Shown here: positions 24,951 through 33,488 of the stretch, in pieces | Layout: the number at the start of each line of letters is the position of its first letter | How positions within the stretch are numbered: the stretch's first letter is position 1 | The notes under the pieces: generated by a model | The model's input: only the letters and a program-made list of their open reading frames with translations | Told to the model about the DNA's origin: nothing | Databases searched by the model: none | Assembly: GCA_018780265.1 (NCBI GenBank) | Contig: JADMJV010000068.1 | Location: 240,606 to 289,789 of the forward strand | Length of the DNA: 49,184 nt | Source: a bacterium | GTDB lineage: Bacteria > Vulcanimicrobiota > Xenobia > Xenobiales > JADMJV01 | Reading direction: 5' to 3' | Program-made: the position numbers and the translations under genes

Positions 24951-26456
24951 CCTGGCGGGAAAGCGCGGCCGGCAGGTAAAGCGGGCCCGTCCCAATAGAT
25001 GCTGTCGCCTTTGGGGGGCCAGCCAGTAGATGTCGCATTCGAAGGCGGCGCCCATCTCGGGAACTTCCAGGTAGCAGGGCAGAGTGACCCGTTGAGCGGG
25101 CTCGATCAAGCGGTCGACGGGCGTGAGGGGCGAGGTTTCGCGCCAACCTTCGGGCAGGTCGGCGCGGCTGAGCTGCGCTCCCAGGTAGGGCACCCACAGC
25201 GACTGAGCACCCTCCAGACGCAGAGTCACGTTGGCCGAAATCAGGCTGTTGCTGGTAAGGTTGGGGGGGCCCTGGCAGCCCACCATTTTTAAGTTTTTCA
25301 GGGCGGTGTCGAGGTCTAAAGAGTGCTGGGCCAGCCCCTTGACGCGCACCTGGGTGGTGTCGACGGGCAGCTGCAATTGGTGCCTTCCCGGTGTCAGGGT
25401 CAGCGCCAGGGGCTCTTCCATGAGGGTGGCTGGTGAGCCAGTCACTGCGACTTCGACCCAGCTGCCCGGACCCACCGCCTGCAGCGGTTTCCAGCTGACC
25501 TGGCCAGATCCCGTGGCGGGATCCGGCAAGGTCAGCTGGTCGCCGCCGCGCATTCGCACCGGGGTGTTGCAGCTTCCCAGGGACAGATTATGACTGACCC
25601 AGCTTTCGCCGCTGGGCGGAAAGCCCAAATCGGGACGGCCGCTCAGTCGCTGCAGAATGCGCTGGGTGAGACGCGGTTGCAGTCTGTTCAAGGGGAGGGG
25701 AGAGTGAATCAACACGGGAGGCTGGCTGGCCACCGAGCGCGCCAACTCAAGATCGGCAGGGGTTACCCCGAAGGCCACTCCGCGAGTGGCGGCCCAGCCG
25801 GGCAGCGAGGCCGGCCAGGCCAAATTGGCCAGCGACAGATGGCATTCTTGCAAAGGGATCAGCAGGCACTTGTTGAGGGTGCGCTCCCAGGCTCCCAGGC
25901 TGAGCAGGCACAGCAGCCACAGCTGGATGCGCCCCTGGGAGCCCCCCCAGAGTGCGCCCAGGGCCAGCCATTCGAGGGGGAGAGCAGGGGCGCCCAGCAG
26001 TCTCAAGGCCATCTGCATGAGCAGCAAGGGGCGCCAGGGGGAGTCTGAGGGGGCCATTTTCCAGGCGCCCAGGCACACCAGCAGCTGCCATGAGGGCAGT
26101 GTGTGCCAGGGCCAGAAGGCGGCCGCCAGCAGGATCAGGGCCGGATGAGGGCGGGCTACCCAGAGGGCAACCGTGAAGAGTTGGAACAGGGCCACTGGCC
26201 AGGATGACCGTTGGAAAGGCTCGGCAAACCCGCCCCACCAGAGGGCCAGACAGAGGGCCGTGTTGGCGGGCAAAGTGGGGATGTTGAGGCGTTTGAGCTG
26301 CCAGCACAGCAAGGCCCACGGTAGGCTGCGCAACAGTGCCAGACCGATCAGGCTGGCCTGCCAGGGCCAGCCGGGGTGGTCGATCAGCCAGCCAGGCTGC
26401 ATTTGCAACTGGCCCAGCTGGGTCAGATAGACGAGCAGGACGGGCCACCACCTCAT
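24945..26456 (-). CDS. Multi-pass membrane protein with C-terminal soluble domain, unknown
   Basis: 503 residues from the ATG at 26454-26456, which overlaps the stop of the upstream gene (ATGA). The first about 230 residues are very rich in Leu and Trp, with seven to nine likely membrane helices. The remaining about 270 residues form a beta-rich, probably extracytoplasmic region with repeated short modules (TLTPGRHQLQLPV, LISANVTLRLEG, RVTLPCYLEVPE). No family is recognised. Coupled to the 879-residue membrane protein, it probably acts in the same envelope process. Confidence 0.7.
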   Translation of the reverse strand: MRWWPVLLVYLTQLGQLQMQPGWLIDHPGWPWQASLIGLALLRSLPWALLCWQLKRLNIPTLPANTALCLALWWGGFAEPFQRSSWPVALFQLFTVALWVARPHPALILLAAAFWPWHTLPSWQLLVCLGAWKMAPSDSPWRPLLLMQMALRLLGAPALPLEWLALGALWGGSQGRIQLWLLCLLSLGAWERTLNKCLLIPLQECHLSLANLAWPASLPGWAATRGVAFGVTPADLELARSVASQPPVLIHSPLPLNRLQPRLTQRILQRLSGRPDLGFPPSGESWVSHNLSLGSCNTPVRMRGGDQLTLPDPATGSGQVSWKPLQAVGPGSWVEVAVTGSPATLMEEPLALTLTPGRHQLQLPVDTTQVRVKGLAQHSLDLDTALKNLKMVGCQGPPNLTSNSLISANVTLRLEGAQSLWVPYLGAQLSRADLPEGWRETSPLTPVDRLIEPAQRVTLPCYLEVPEMGAAFECDIYWLAPQRRQHLLGRARFTCRPRFPARL

Positions 26457-29092
26457 GGCACCACCTCGATAGGGCCCACGCTCCAACGCAAGTAGTTTTT
26501 GCCATCGGCTTCGATCACCAGGTTGACCTGATAGGGGCCTGTTTTGGCAGGCACCTGACCGACCACGCTCAGGTTTCCCTGGGAGTCAGGAGCTTTGCGT
26601 TGCAGTCGAGCGCGTGGACCCTGAGCCGAGTCGACCCGCTCCTGATTGGCCTGGGGCACGAACTCCAGACTCACCAGCCAGCGATTGTCAGGCTCGTTTT
26701 GCAGGGGGCCCATCTCGAAATGAACGTCCACGGCAATCACCTGGTTGGGCAGGGCGGCTGCCAGGGGAGAGAAGGTGGGCTTAAGCTGACTTACGCGCTG
26801 GTTGTAGTCCACCTGGATGGGCAGGCGAGCCTGGCCGATGGCGAAAATCCCCGTTTGGTCTTGACCGTAGAGTTGCAGATCCTGGCGTAGACTGTTGGTT
26901 GGGGCCATCAGATTGAGCGTGGCGCCGGGTGGGTTCCATAGCCAGTTGCGTGGGTCCAACTGCTGGTCGTGGGGAGAGACCAAGGCCAGCCAGGGCGGGG
27001 GTGTGCCGGTCAGGGTCAGGCGGGCCGGGTAGACGCGGCAGGCTCGTGCCGATTGGGGCCCGCTGACGGTGGCCTGGATGGGCCGGGAGGGGCCGGGCTG
27101 ATAGTTGCGTGTGTCTTGCTTTAGATCACGCAGGTCGTAGAGTTGCCTTTCGAGGACGGCGTCTGTAAAGATCAGCGGTTTGGGCAGGCCCTCCAGGGGA
27201 GGCGTGCCCGGGGCCACCCGGCGCAGCACCCATTGGACTTGCAACTGCTTTAACGAATCCAGGTTGGGCAGGTGCCAGAAGCCCCCGGTGGCCGGCGACT
27301 GACGATAGGGGGGCAGGCCGATCTCCTCTTCATCGAGCGGGAAGCTGTGGCCCACGCAGCGCACGCCGCTCAGACCCGTGAGCGTGGATTCGTAGACCAG
27401 GGTCTTGTGATTCTCCTGGTCGGAATCCACCAGGATCCGGTCGTAGGGGCGCGATAGAGTGCGCAGTCGAGCGGCCATTTCTACGTCCGTGGGACGAAAT
27501 TCGGGGTCGCCCTGCAGGTCTAACCAGGCCGCACTGGTGGGGGGCCACAATAACCAGATCTTGGGGCCAGGCCAGGTAGCCAGAGCCTGAATTTGGGCAC
27601 TGGCGGTGGGAACTGCCGGCAATAAGCAAAGAGCGACAGCCAGTTGCCAGAGTTTGGGTTTTGGGGACAGGCTGCAGACCAGGCCCAGACAGGCCGCCCA
27701 GGCCATGGCCGCGGCGAATTCCCAGCGCATATATTCGGATTCATAGACGGGCCCAAAGTTGACCAGGGCAGGCGTCAGGAAGGCCCAGAGGCCGAAGAAC
27801 CACAGCCACAGACCGGCCGGATGTTGGCGTCGCAGTAAAAACCATCCCGTCAGGGGGGCCAGGTAGACGGGTAGAAAGTGGAGTTTTAGAAATTCCCATT
27901 TCCAGATCGGCGTGTAGCCTGCGTCTGGCCGAAGTTTGCGCCAACTGGCCGGTGCGAAATGCTGGTAAAAGAGGGAAAGACGGGCCTGGGCGTTGTTGTC
28001 GCTGTAGAGCTTGATTTGAAACAGTTCGGGCTTGGGGACCTTCAGGCTGACCACCTGACTCTGGTTTTGCATGCCCTGAGACAGTTTGGGAGCTTCTTTC
28101 TTGCGCTGGGCCAGATGGGTCAGCGGACCTCCCTGGGTCAGCGCCAGGGCGGCGGCCAGCAGTGCCGGCACCAGGAGTTGCCCGAAAAACTTGAGGGAGG
28201 GCCGCAAAAGTAAGCTTGTGCAGGCTGTGGCCAGTACGGCCAGGCCAAAATGAGTCTCGTAGACAATGGCCAACCCACCCAGGGTAAATCCCCAGAGCAG
28301 GCCTACTATCAGCGTTGGATGGCTGCGGTGGTGCAGAAAAAACCACAGGCAGGTGGCCACATACATGTAGGCGATGGGATTGTTGTTGAGGGGCAAGAAA
28401 TTGAGTCCACTGTTGAGTCCGCAGTTAACTCCAAAGAAGACCAGCAGGGGGGCCAGATGGTCTTTCCAAGAAGCTTTTTCCTGGTGGTTCAGGGCACCCC
28501 ATAATAGGGCGTAGGTAGCCGCTTGCCAGAGGGCGGTACTGAGCACCTCGACCATGATCACGGTGATTCCCAGCATGGCTGCCACACCGCCCAGCAACAG
28601 GTCGCGCCCGTAGTGGCCGTTGAGGGGGATTTCGATGAAGAAAGGATTGTAAGGGGGAAACATGCCTCGGCTCAGCATGCCCTGCACCGGGGCGTGCACG
28701 TAAAAATCATCGTCGGTGGACATCAGTCGGTAGGCCAGGCTGGAAAAGTAGATCAGCAAAGTGGGTAGAAGCGCCCAGGCCTGGGCCGAATCCCACTGCC
28801 CCGGCGAGCGCGGCCGTCGCCACAGGAGCAGACTGAGTATAGCCTGGCCGGTCAGAATCAGATGTAAGGATGGGGTCAGGCCCAGTTGAGTGAAGCGCAT
28901 CAGCGCGTTGAGCGGCAAGAGGGTGAACGCCGTGGCCAGGGATAGACCCAGGGCCAGGCGCATCAACCAGCGTCGCTGATTCAACCCCTGAACAGCCAGT
29001 AAGTAGCCAAAGAGCAGCGGGATAAGAGCAAGCACCAGCACAGACCTCGTGCTACACCACGGAGTCTGGGGCTCCTGCTCGCAGAAGGCCAC
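26453..29092 (-). CDS. Large multi-pass membrane protein, possible GT-C-type glycosyltransferase
   Basis: About 879 residues from a GTG at 29090-29092. This start lacks a ribosome-binding site; a GTG about 17 codons in, just after GAGGT, is an alternative. The N-terminal about 520 residues contain a dozen or so membrane helices. After the fourth lies STDDDFYVHAPVQGMLSRG followed by FPPYNPFF, an acidic loop in the position of the catalytic loop of GT-C and DUF2298-like enzymes; this assignment is tentative. The C-terminal 350 residues are soluble and end in Ig-like strands. It overlaps the next gene by 4 bp. It diverges from the PilC gene across 36 bp. Confidence 0.7.
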   Translation of the reverse strand: MAFCEQEPQTPWCSTRSVLVLALIPLLFGYLLAVQGLNQRRWLMRLALGLSLATAFTLLPLNALMRFTQLGLTPSLHLILTGQAILSLLLWRRPRSPGQWDSAQAWALLPTLLIYFSSLAYRLMSTDDDFYVHAPVQGMLSRGMFPPYNPFFIEIPLNGHYGRDLLLGGVAAMLGITVIMVEVLSTALWQAATYALLWGALNHQEKASWKDHLAPLLVFFGVNCGLNSGLNFLPLNNNPIAYMYVATCLWFFLHHRSHPTLIVGLLWGFTLGGLAIVYETHFGLAVLATACTSLLLRPSLKFFGQLLVPALLAAALALTQGGPLTHLAQRKKEAPKLSQGMQNQSQVVSLKVPKPELFQIKLYSDNNAQARLSLFYQHFAPASWRKLRPDAGYTPIWKWEFLKLHFLPVYLAPLTGWFLLRRQHPAGLWLWFFGLWAFLTPALVNFGPVYESEYMRWEFAAAMAWAACLGLVCSLSPKPKLWQLAVALCLLPAVPTASAQIQALATWPGPKIWLLWPPTSAAWLDLQGDPEFRPTDVEMAARLRTLSRPYDRILVDSDQENHKTLVYESTLTGLSGVRCVGHSFPLDEEEIGLPPYRQSPATGGFWHLPNLDSLKQLQVQWVLRRVAPGTPPLEGLPKPLIFTDAVLERQLYDLRDLKQDTRNYQPGPSRPIQATVSGPQSARACRVYPARLTLTGTPPPWLALVSPHDQQLDPRNWLWNPPGATLNLMAPTNSLRQDLQLYGQDQTGIFAIGQARLPIQVDYNQRVSQLKPTFSPLAAALPNQVIAVDVHFEMGPLQNEPDNRWLVSLEFVPQANQERVDSAQGPRARLQRKAPDSQGNLSVVGQVPAKTGPYQVNLVIEADGKNYLRWSVGPIEVVP

Positions 29093-29128
29093 TTGGACTT
29101 GACTGCGAAAGGGAACCGGAGGTAGCTA

Positions 29129-31501
29129 TTGGCGGCGGATGATGGTCACAAGTCTGGGAGTGGCAAGCCCGGGGACGACGCTCAGTCCAAGGGTCGTTCT
29201 TCCTTTGTTCCGCGATGGCGGAAAAACACGACCGAAAGCCAGCCGGTTGAGACACCTCCCGTCGACCCCGCGGCCGCCATGGGCGGGGGCGTGCATCCCA
29301 ATCTGCAGCCTCAGCCCGAGGCGCAGAGCAAAAAGTTTCAGCCTCGTTGGCGTCAGCACGCCGATGATCTGGCCACGGCTAAGGAAGTTCAGCAACAGCA
29401 GCGGGAACACCCATCCAGTCAGCCCCAAGATAAGCCCGGATTTCAGGCACGTTGGCGGCGTACAGCCGCGCCCAGCCCTTCTCCGGAAGCCCCCTTAGAG
29501 CCCCAAAATCCGGCCCCGGCTAAAAGCTTTCAACCGAAATGGCGGGAACGGAGTGAACGACCGCCTCAAGAAGCACCTGCGCCGCCTCCCAAGGCGGGCT
29601 TTACGCCGAGGTGGAAGCGGACTCTGGCCGAGACACCCCAACCTGTGCTGCCGCCGGTGGTGGAGGTCCCGGAGGTCGAGGCTCCGGTGGTGGAGGAGCC
29701 TGCGCCGGCCCCCGAGCCGGTCGAAATCGCCCCCGCTGTGGAGAGCGTGGAGGCTATTTGGGCCTTTGAGGCACCTGTAGAAACGACGCCACGGGCCGCT
29801 GTGAGCCTGGCGGCCCCCCTGGCCCTGGCTGTCGAAACCGAGACCGTAGAGGAACTCTACGCCCCCACACAACCTCAGGGGCAAAGTGTGGAGGACACTT
29901 TCTTGGCGGGTGCGGTGGAAGTGGAAGTTGAGATTGCCGATGCGGTCTCCCCGGAACCCCCTCCAGCAGCACCGGAAAAGAAGCGTTTACCTCGACCCCA
30001 GGCTCACTCTATACCGAAAATGGTGGCGCTCCCTGCCGAGATGGTGGAAGCCGAACTGGCCAGGGTGCCGAACACGGAAGACACTTTCCAGTTTGAGCCT
30101 GAGCCCGAGCCCGAGCCAGTGGTCGCCAGACCGAAGGCGATTGAATTAAAATATTTGCCTGTTCCTATTGAGTTCGTTGAGGCACCTCAGCCCGTGGAGG
30201 AGGCCCCGTTTGAGCCAATACGAGCGCCCAAACGCCTCGATGACGAGGCCATCGCCGCCTTAAAGGCCACGGCCAGTTTGCTGACCGGTTCCAATCGAGG
30301 CCAGGCCACTCCGCCTCCACCCCCACCTCCGCCATCGCCACCGGCCCCGCCGCGTTATGTGCCCACCCCGACTCCTCGAAGGGAGCCGACCGTCGTTGCT
30401 CCACCGGTCAAAGCCAAGCCGGCTAAAGCAAAGAAGTTTTTTCGACGGGAGCCCAATATCTCCATGGAGGAGGTGTCCACCTTTACTCGCCAGTTTTCCG
30501 TGATGATCGGGGCTGGATTGCCCATTCATCAGGCCCTCAATTTTTTTGCAGAGTCCACCACCGGACTGCTGGGCAAGATTATCGACGATGTGGCCACCAA
30601 GATCTCGTCGGGATTTCGACTGTCCAACGCTCTGGCTCAACATCCAGCCGTCTTCTCCGAGGTTTACCTGGGGCTGGTCGAGTTGGGAGAGACCAGCAGC
30701 CATATCGATGAGACGCTTGAGAAGTTGGCTGACCTGCTGGAGAAACAGGTGCGTCTGGCCAAACGGTTGCAGTCGGCGCTGGTCTACCCGGCCTTTCTGG
30801 TAGCCGTGTCCATGGCCGCCGTGGGCATCTTTTTGCAGTATGTGTTGCCCACGATGATTCCGCTGTTCAAGAGCTTCTCGTTGACTCTCCCCTTGCCCAC
30901 CCGTATGCTGTTGGCTTCGCGTCACCTGGTTTGGCCCTCGGTGGTTTTGTCACTGCTTGGGGTCCTTTTCTGGAGTTGGTTCCGGCCTGCCTGGAGTCGG
31001 GCTCGCCGGAGCAAAGCCGCCTGGGCCTATCGGGTCGACCGCCTCGTTTTGAAGATTCCTCTGTTCGGCAAATTCATCGGTCAGATCGCCGTCGCGCGTG
31101 TTCTCTTTGCGCTGGCCACCATGATCGAAACGGGCCTGCCCATCATGAACGCCCTCAAGCGCTGCGAATCGGTGGCCTCCAATCTGGAGTTTGCCGGTCG
31201 CCTGGAGAAAGCCGGCGATGAGTTGCGCGACGGTTCTACCGTGACCGAGGCCCTGGCTTTGTACGAAGTGTTGCCCAGTTCGTGTCTGCACCTGCTGTCA
31301 GCCGGCGAAGAGAGCGCTCAGATGGCCGAGATGGTTCAGTATGCAGCCAGGTTTTATGAAGAAGAAGTGGATCACTCCATCGATCAGTTCATGAGTCTGG
31401 TCGAGCCTGTCATCATGTGCGTTATGGGCGTGGTGGTAGGCTTTATTGTGCTGAGCGCGGTGCTACCCACCGTTGAGATGATCAATCACCTGGGTGCCTG
31501 A
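29129..31501 (+). CDS. PilC/GspF inner-membrane platform protein with long repeat extension
   Basis: 790 residues from a TTG preceded by GGAGG at six bases. Residues about 445-790 are a T2SF/PilC protein: first cytoplasmic domain (TFTRQFSVMIGAGLPIHQAL), membrane helix near 560-580, second domain (LFALATMIETGLPIMNAL) and a final helix (FIVLSAVLPTVE). It organises pseudopilin assembly by its ATPase in type IV pili or type II secretion. Unusually, about 430 residues precede it: five copies of an F-x-[PA]-[RK]-W-[RK] motif (at 26, 70, 105, 134, 158) in Pro/Gln-rich linker, then a Glu/Pro-rich stretch. The family is normally about 400 residues. No pilB, pilT or pilin gene is adjacent. Confidence 0.88.
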   Translation: MAADDGHKSGSGKPGDDAQSKGRSSFVPRWRKNTTESQPVETPPVDPAAAMGGGVHPNLQPQPEAQSKKFQPRWRQHADDLATAKEVQQQQREHPSSQPQDKPGFQARWRRTAAPSPSPEAPLEPQNPAPAKSFQPKWRERSERPPQEAPAPPPKAGFTPRWKRTLAETPQPVLPPVVEVPEVEAPVVEEPAPAPEPVEIAPAVESVEAIWAFEAPVETTPRAAVSLAAPLALAVETETVEELYAPTQPQGQSVEDTFLAGAVEVEVEIADAVSPEPPPAAPEKKRLPRPQAHSIPKMVALPAEMVEAELARVPNTEDTFQFEPEPEPEPVVARPKAIELKYLPVPIEFVEAPQPVEEAPFEPIRAPKRLDDEAIAALKATASLLTGSNRGQATPPPPPPPPSPPAPPRYVPTPTPRREPTVVAPPVKAKPAKAKKFFRREPNISMEEVSTFTRQFSVMIGAGLPIHQALNFFAESTTGLLGKIIDDVATKISSGFRLSNALAQHPAVFSEVYLGLVELGETSSHIDETLEKLADLLEKQVRLAKRLQSALVYPAFLVAVSMAAVGIFLQYVLPTMIPLFKSFSLTLPLPTRMLLASRHLVWPSVVLSLLGVLFWSWFRPAWSRARRSKAAWAYRVDRLVLKIPLFGKFIGQIAVARVLFALATMIETGLPIMNALKRCESVASNLEFAGRLEKAGDELRDGSTVTEALALYEVLPSSCLHLLSAGEESAQMAEMVQYAARFYEEEVDHSIDQFMSLVEPVIMCVMGVVVGFIVLSAVLPTVEMINHLGA

Positions 31502-31944
31502 TCGTCCTTGCCCAGCAAAATGCTGATGGCCAGCAGGGTTATGCCTACTGTGATGGCCGAATCGGCCAGATTGAAGACCGGCCACCAGTGAAAGTCGATG
31601 AAGTCGACGACATAGCCATAGAGAGCTCGGTCGATCATGTTTCCGATAGCCCCTCCCAGAATCAGGGCGTGAGCCAGAGCGGGAGCGGGGTGGCCCTTGG
31701 CTGCTTTGGGCAGGGAGTGGATAAGGAACAGGCTGATCAGGGTGCCGGCCAGTAAAAAGAACCAGCGAGACCCGGCCAAAATACTGAAAGCGCCGCCAGT
31801 ATTGTGGCAGTAGGTCCAGGAGAAGATCGTGCCCAGGGCCGGCCGGCTCTCGCCCAGGCGAAAATGGGTCCATACGAACCACTTGCTCAGTTGATCAGAA
31901 ATGGCCACCAGCACAGAAATGGCCACCAATCGTCCCACTGTCAC
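31486..31944 (-). CDS. lspA: Lipoprotein signal peptidase (signal peptidase II)
   Basis: 152 residues, GTG start at 31942-31944. This membrane aspartic protease cleaves prolipoprotein signal peptides after lipid attachment. Four hydrophobic helices are visible, with the conserved blocks HNTGGAFS, GAIGNMIDR, VVDFIDF (Asp114) and FNLADSAI (Asp128); Asp114 and Asp128 form the catalytic dyad. It is the last gene of the run with prp and the small membrane protein, only 5 bp after the latter, and converges with the PilC gene with a 16-bp overlap. Confidence 0.95.
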   Translation of the reverse strand: MTVGRLVAISVLVAISDQLSKWFVWTHFRLGESRPALGTIFSWTYCHNTGGAFSILAGSRWFFLLAGTLISLFLIHSLPKAAKGHPAPALAHALILGGAIGNMIDRALYGYVVDFIDFHWWPVFNLADSAITVGITLLAISILLGKDDQAPR

Positions 31945-31949
31945 GTAGT

Positions 31950-32195
31950 TCAGGCTTCCCCCGTGGAGTCGTCCCGGCTGACCCAGCCTCGCACCTGGTC
32001 CTTGACTCCGCGCACGGCCGTGCCCCGGATGCGGCGCTTTTGGTCGGGTTCAAGTTGCTGAAACAGGTAATACAGAAATAGCGAGCAGCCGGCCCCAACC
32101 ACGGCTACTCCGAATAACTTGCCGGGAGTGTACGGATTGGCGGCAGGGGGCGGCGCTGGTAGCTTTGGGGCAGATTCGTTGTCGGGTTCACTCAT
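31950..32195 (-). CDS. Small single-pass membrane protein of unknown function
   Basis: 81 residues. An acidic, Pro/Ala-rich N-terminus (SEPDNESAPKLPAPPP) precedes one membrane helix (about 29-49, FGVAVVGAGCSLFLYYLF) and a basic cytoplasmic tail with DQKRRIRG. The start overlaps the end of prp by 8 bp, and lspA follows after 5 bp. It occupies the place where rpmA (L27) normally lies but does not resemble L27, which lacks a membrane segment. No family recognised. Confidence 0.65.
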   Translation of the reverse strand: MSEPDNESAPKLPAPPPAANPYTPGKLFGVAVVGAGCSLFLYYLFQQLEPDQKRRIRGTAVRGVKDQVRGWVSRDDSTGEA

Positions 32196-32532
32196 AAGGA
32201 CTTTCTTCCCCCGGCTTGCGTCGAATGAAGCCTGGATAATGTTGAATCATCTCTGACAAAGCCAACACAGTGGTGCGCAATAGCACCTGGGCCGAATTGA
32301 ACTCGGCGTGGTCGGGTTGGCGGGGATGCAATTGGAGCAGGAAGGAACCGTCCCCAGCCTGCAACTCTACCGGAAGGGTGAGTACCCGGCTGAATCCCAG
32401 GCCCAGGGCTCCCGTGAGGGCGGACACCGCCGCGCAAACGAGGTCAAGATCGTGGTCAAAGCCTGCATGGCCTGAGCAGTGCAGGCTCCAAATCAGACCG
32501 TCGTTGTCTTCCTGCCAGGCGACCTCCACCAT
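32188..32532 (-). CDS. prp: Ribosomal-processing cysteine protease Prp
   Basis: 114 residues. Prp removes an N-terminal extension from ribosomal protein L27 in lineages such as Firmicutes and is essential there. The catalytic pair is at its expected place: His22 in CSGHAGF and Cys33 in LVCAAVSALTGALG. The ATG at 32530-32532 stands directly after the T-tract of the rplU terminator and has no obvious ribosome-binding site upstream. Its usual neighbour rplU precedes it, but rpmA, its substrate gene, is missing from the locus. Overlaps the small membrane protein gene by 8 bp. Confidence 0.9.
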   Translation of the reverse strand: MVEVAWQEDNDGLIWSLHCSGHAGFDHDLDLVCAAVSALTGALGLGFSRVLTLPVELQAGDGSFLLQLHPRQPDHAEFNSAQVLLRTTVLALSEMIQHYPGFIRRKPGEESPYE

Positions 32533-32536
32533 AAAA

Positions 32537-32559
32537 GCAAAAAACGGGCTTCACCCGTT
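32537..32559 (-). terminator. Intrinsic terminator between rplU and prp
   Basis: On the minus strand AACGGG, loop TGAAG, CCCGTT is followed by TTTTGCTTTT. It lies 26 bp after the rplU stop and ends 4 bp before the prp start codon, so it would end most rplU transcripts and allow only read-through expression of prp and lspA, unless prp has another promoter. Confidence 0.75.
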
Positions 32560-32584
32560 TTGCAAAACCTCGCCGGTCCTACGC

Positions 32585-32896
32585 CTAAGCCTTGATGGCG
32601 TCGATGCGCAGGGCTGTGTATGGCTGGCGGTGGCCACGCTTGATACGAATGCTCTTCTTGGGTTTGTAGTGAAAGTGAGTCACCTTGCGACTGCGGTGTT
32701 GCTCCACAATTTTGGCTTCGATGGTCGCGCCGTTCAGGTAGGGAGCACCCAGTTGGACTTTGCCGTCGCCAGCCACCATGAGGATCTTGTCCAGAACGAC
32801 GTCGCTGCCTTTATCGCCCTCGAGCTTTTCCACTCGAACAATTTGGCCCGCCGCCACTTTATATTGCTTTCCGCCAGTTTCAACTACCGCGTACAT
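32585..32896 (-). CDS. rplU: 50S ribosomal protein L21 (bL21)
   Basis: 103 residues, normal for the family. The ATG at 32894-32896 gives the standard beginning MYAVVETGGKQYKV; GAGG lies about 7 nt upstream. Family segments KVQLGAPYLNGATIEAKI and HFHYKPKKS followed by RGHRQPYTALRI are intact. bL21 binds 23S rRNA in the large subunit. It has its own promoter upstream and a terminator downstream, so it can be a single-gene unit. rpmA does not follow. Confidence 0.96.
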   Translation of the reverse strand: MYAVVETGGKQYKVAAGQIVRVEKLEGDKGSDVVLDKILMVAGDGKVQLGAPYLNGATIEAKIVEQHRSRKVTHFHYKPKKSIRIKRGHRQPYTALRIDAIKA

Positions 32897-32933
32897 AAGG
32901 AACCTCGCAATGCACCAGAAAAAATGTTTCCCG

Positions 32934-32962
32934 ACACTATCACCGCATGGGTGTTGTGTCAA
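32934..32962 (-). promoter_or_regulatory. Sigma70-type promoter of rplU
   Basis: On the minus strand TTGACA (32957-32962), a 17-bp spacer, and TAGTGT (32934-32939). It is a perfect -35 with optimal spacing and a weak -10, located in the gap between the YbjN gene and rplU. Transcription would start about 30 bases before the rplU start codon. Confidence 0.65.
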
Positions 32963-32968
32963 GCTTGA

Positions 32969-33448
32969 TCAGGATTTGGTTAATGGGCTGGGGGTCGGTT
33001 CAGAGTGTCTGACCCGGTCGATGGCCCGTTGACCACCCCACTTTTCTACAATTAAATCGTCATATTCGTCGGCGATCAGTACCACCGAACTTACAGACGA
33101 GCGCAACTCCTCAGGGTCGCAGGTAGAACCCAGGATGCTGTGTTCAAAGAAGATGTCGCCTTCCTCGTCGATACCGAAGGCCCCGAAGGTCATACGGTCG
33201 TTCTCGCGCAGCAAGAAGTGCATCAGGTCAGCGGTGAGTTCGGCGCCAGTCACCACGTAGGCACGGGTGGAAATGACGCTTTCTTCCTCGCCAAATGGGT
33301 AGATGGCCGTTTGGGCAAAGGCCGAACCTACCAATACTCCAAATTCGGGGATCTCCTGTCGTTGTCCGGCGAAGTCGCCGAACATCTCCCTCATCAAAGG
33401 GAGGATCTTCTCGTAGCATGTTTTCTGAGCGGTGGTATCAAATCTCAT
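32969..33448 (-). CDS. YbjN domain-containing protein
   Basis: 159 residues; ATG at 33446-33448 after CAGGAGCCGCT. The fold resembles type III secretion chaperone-like YbjN proteins: an N-terminal helix, then strands such as SVISTRAYVVTGAEL, LMHFLLREND and FGAFGIDEEGDIFFEHSILG, and a final helix (SVVLIADEYDDLI). The YbjN family is widespread in cyanobacteria and Actinobacteria; members act as chaperones or regulators, but the role is mostly unknown. It lies 40 bp downstream of the STAND ATPase gene on the same strand and may belong to that operon. Confidence 0.75.
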   Translation of the reverse strand: MRFDTTAQKTCYEKILPLMREMFGDFAGQRQEIPEFGVLVGSAFAQTAIYPFGEEESVISTRAYVVTGAELTADLMHFLLRENDRMTFGAFGIDEEGDIFFEHSILGSTCDPEELRSSVSSVVLIADEYDDLIVEKWGGQRAIDRVRHSEPTPSPLTKS

Positions 33449-33488
33449 AGCGGCTCCTGTTTCCTGCTTCCCTTCTCGGTTCCTCTTG

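Noticed and set aside
31950..32195. rpmA (ribosomal protein L27) expected after prp
   Set aside because: The product has a single membrane helix and a Pro-rich acidic N-terminus, and none of the basic Gly-rich L27 motifs.
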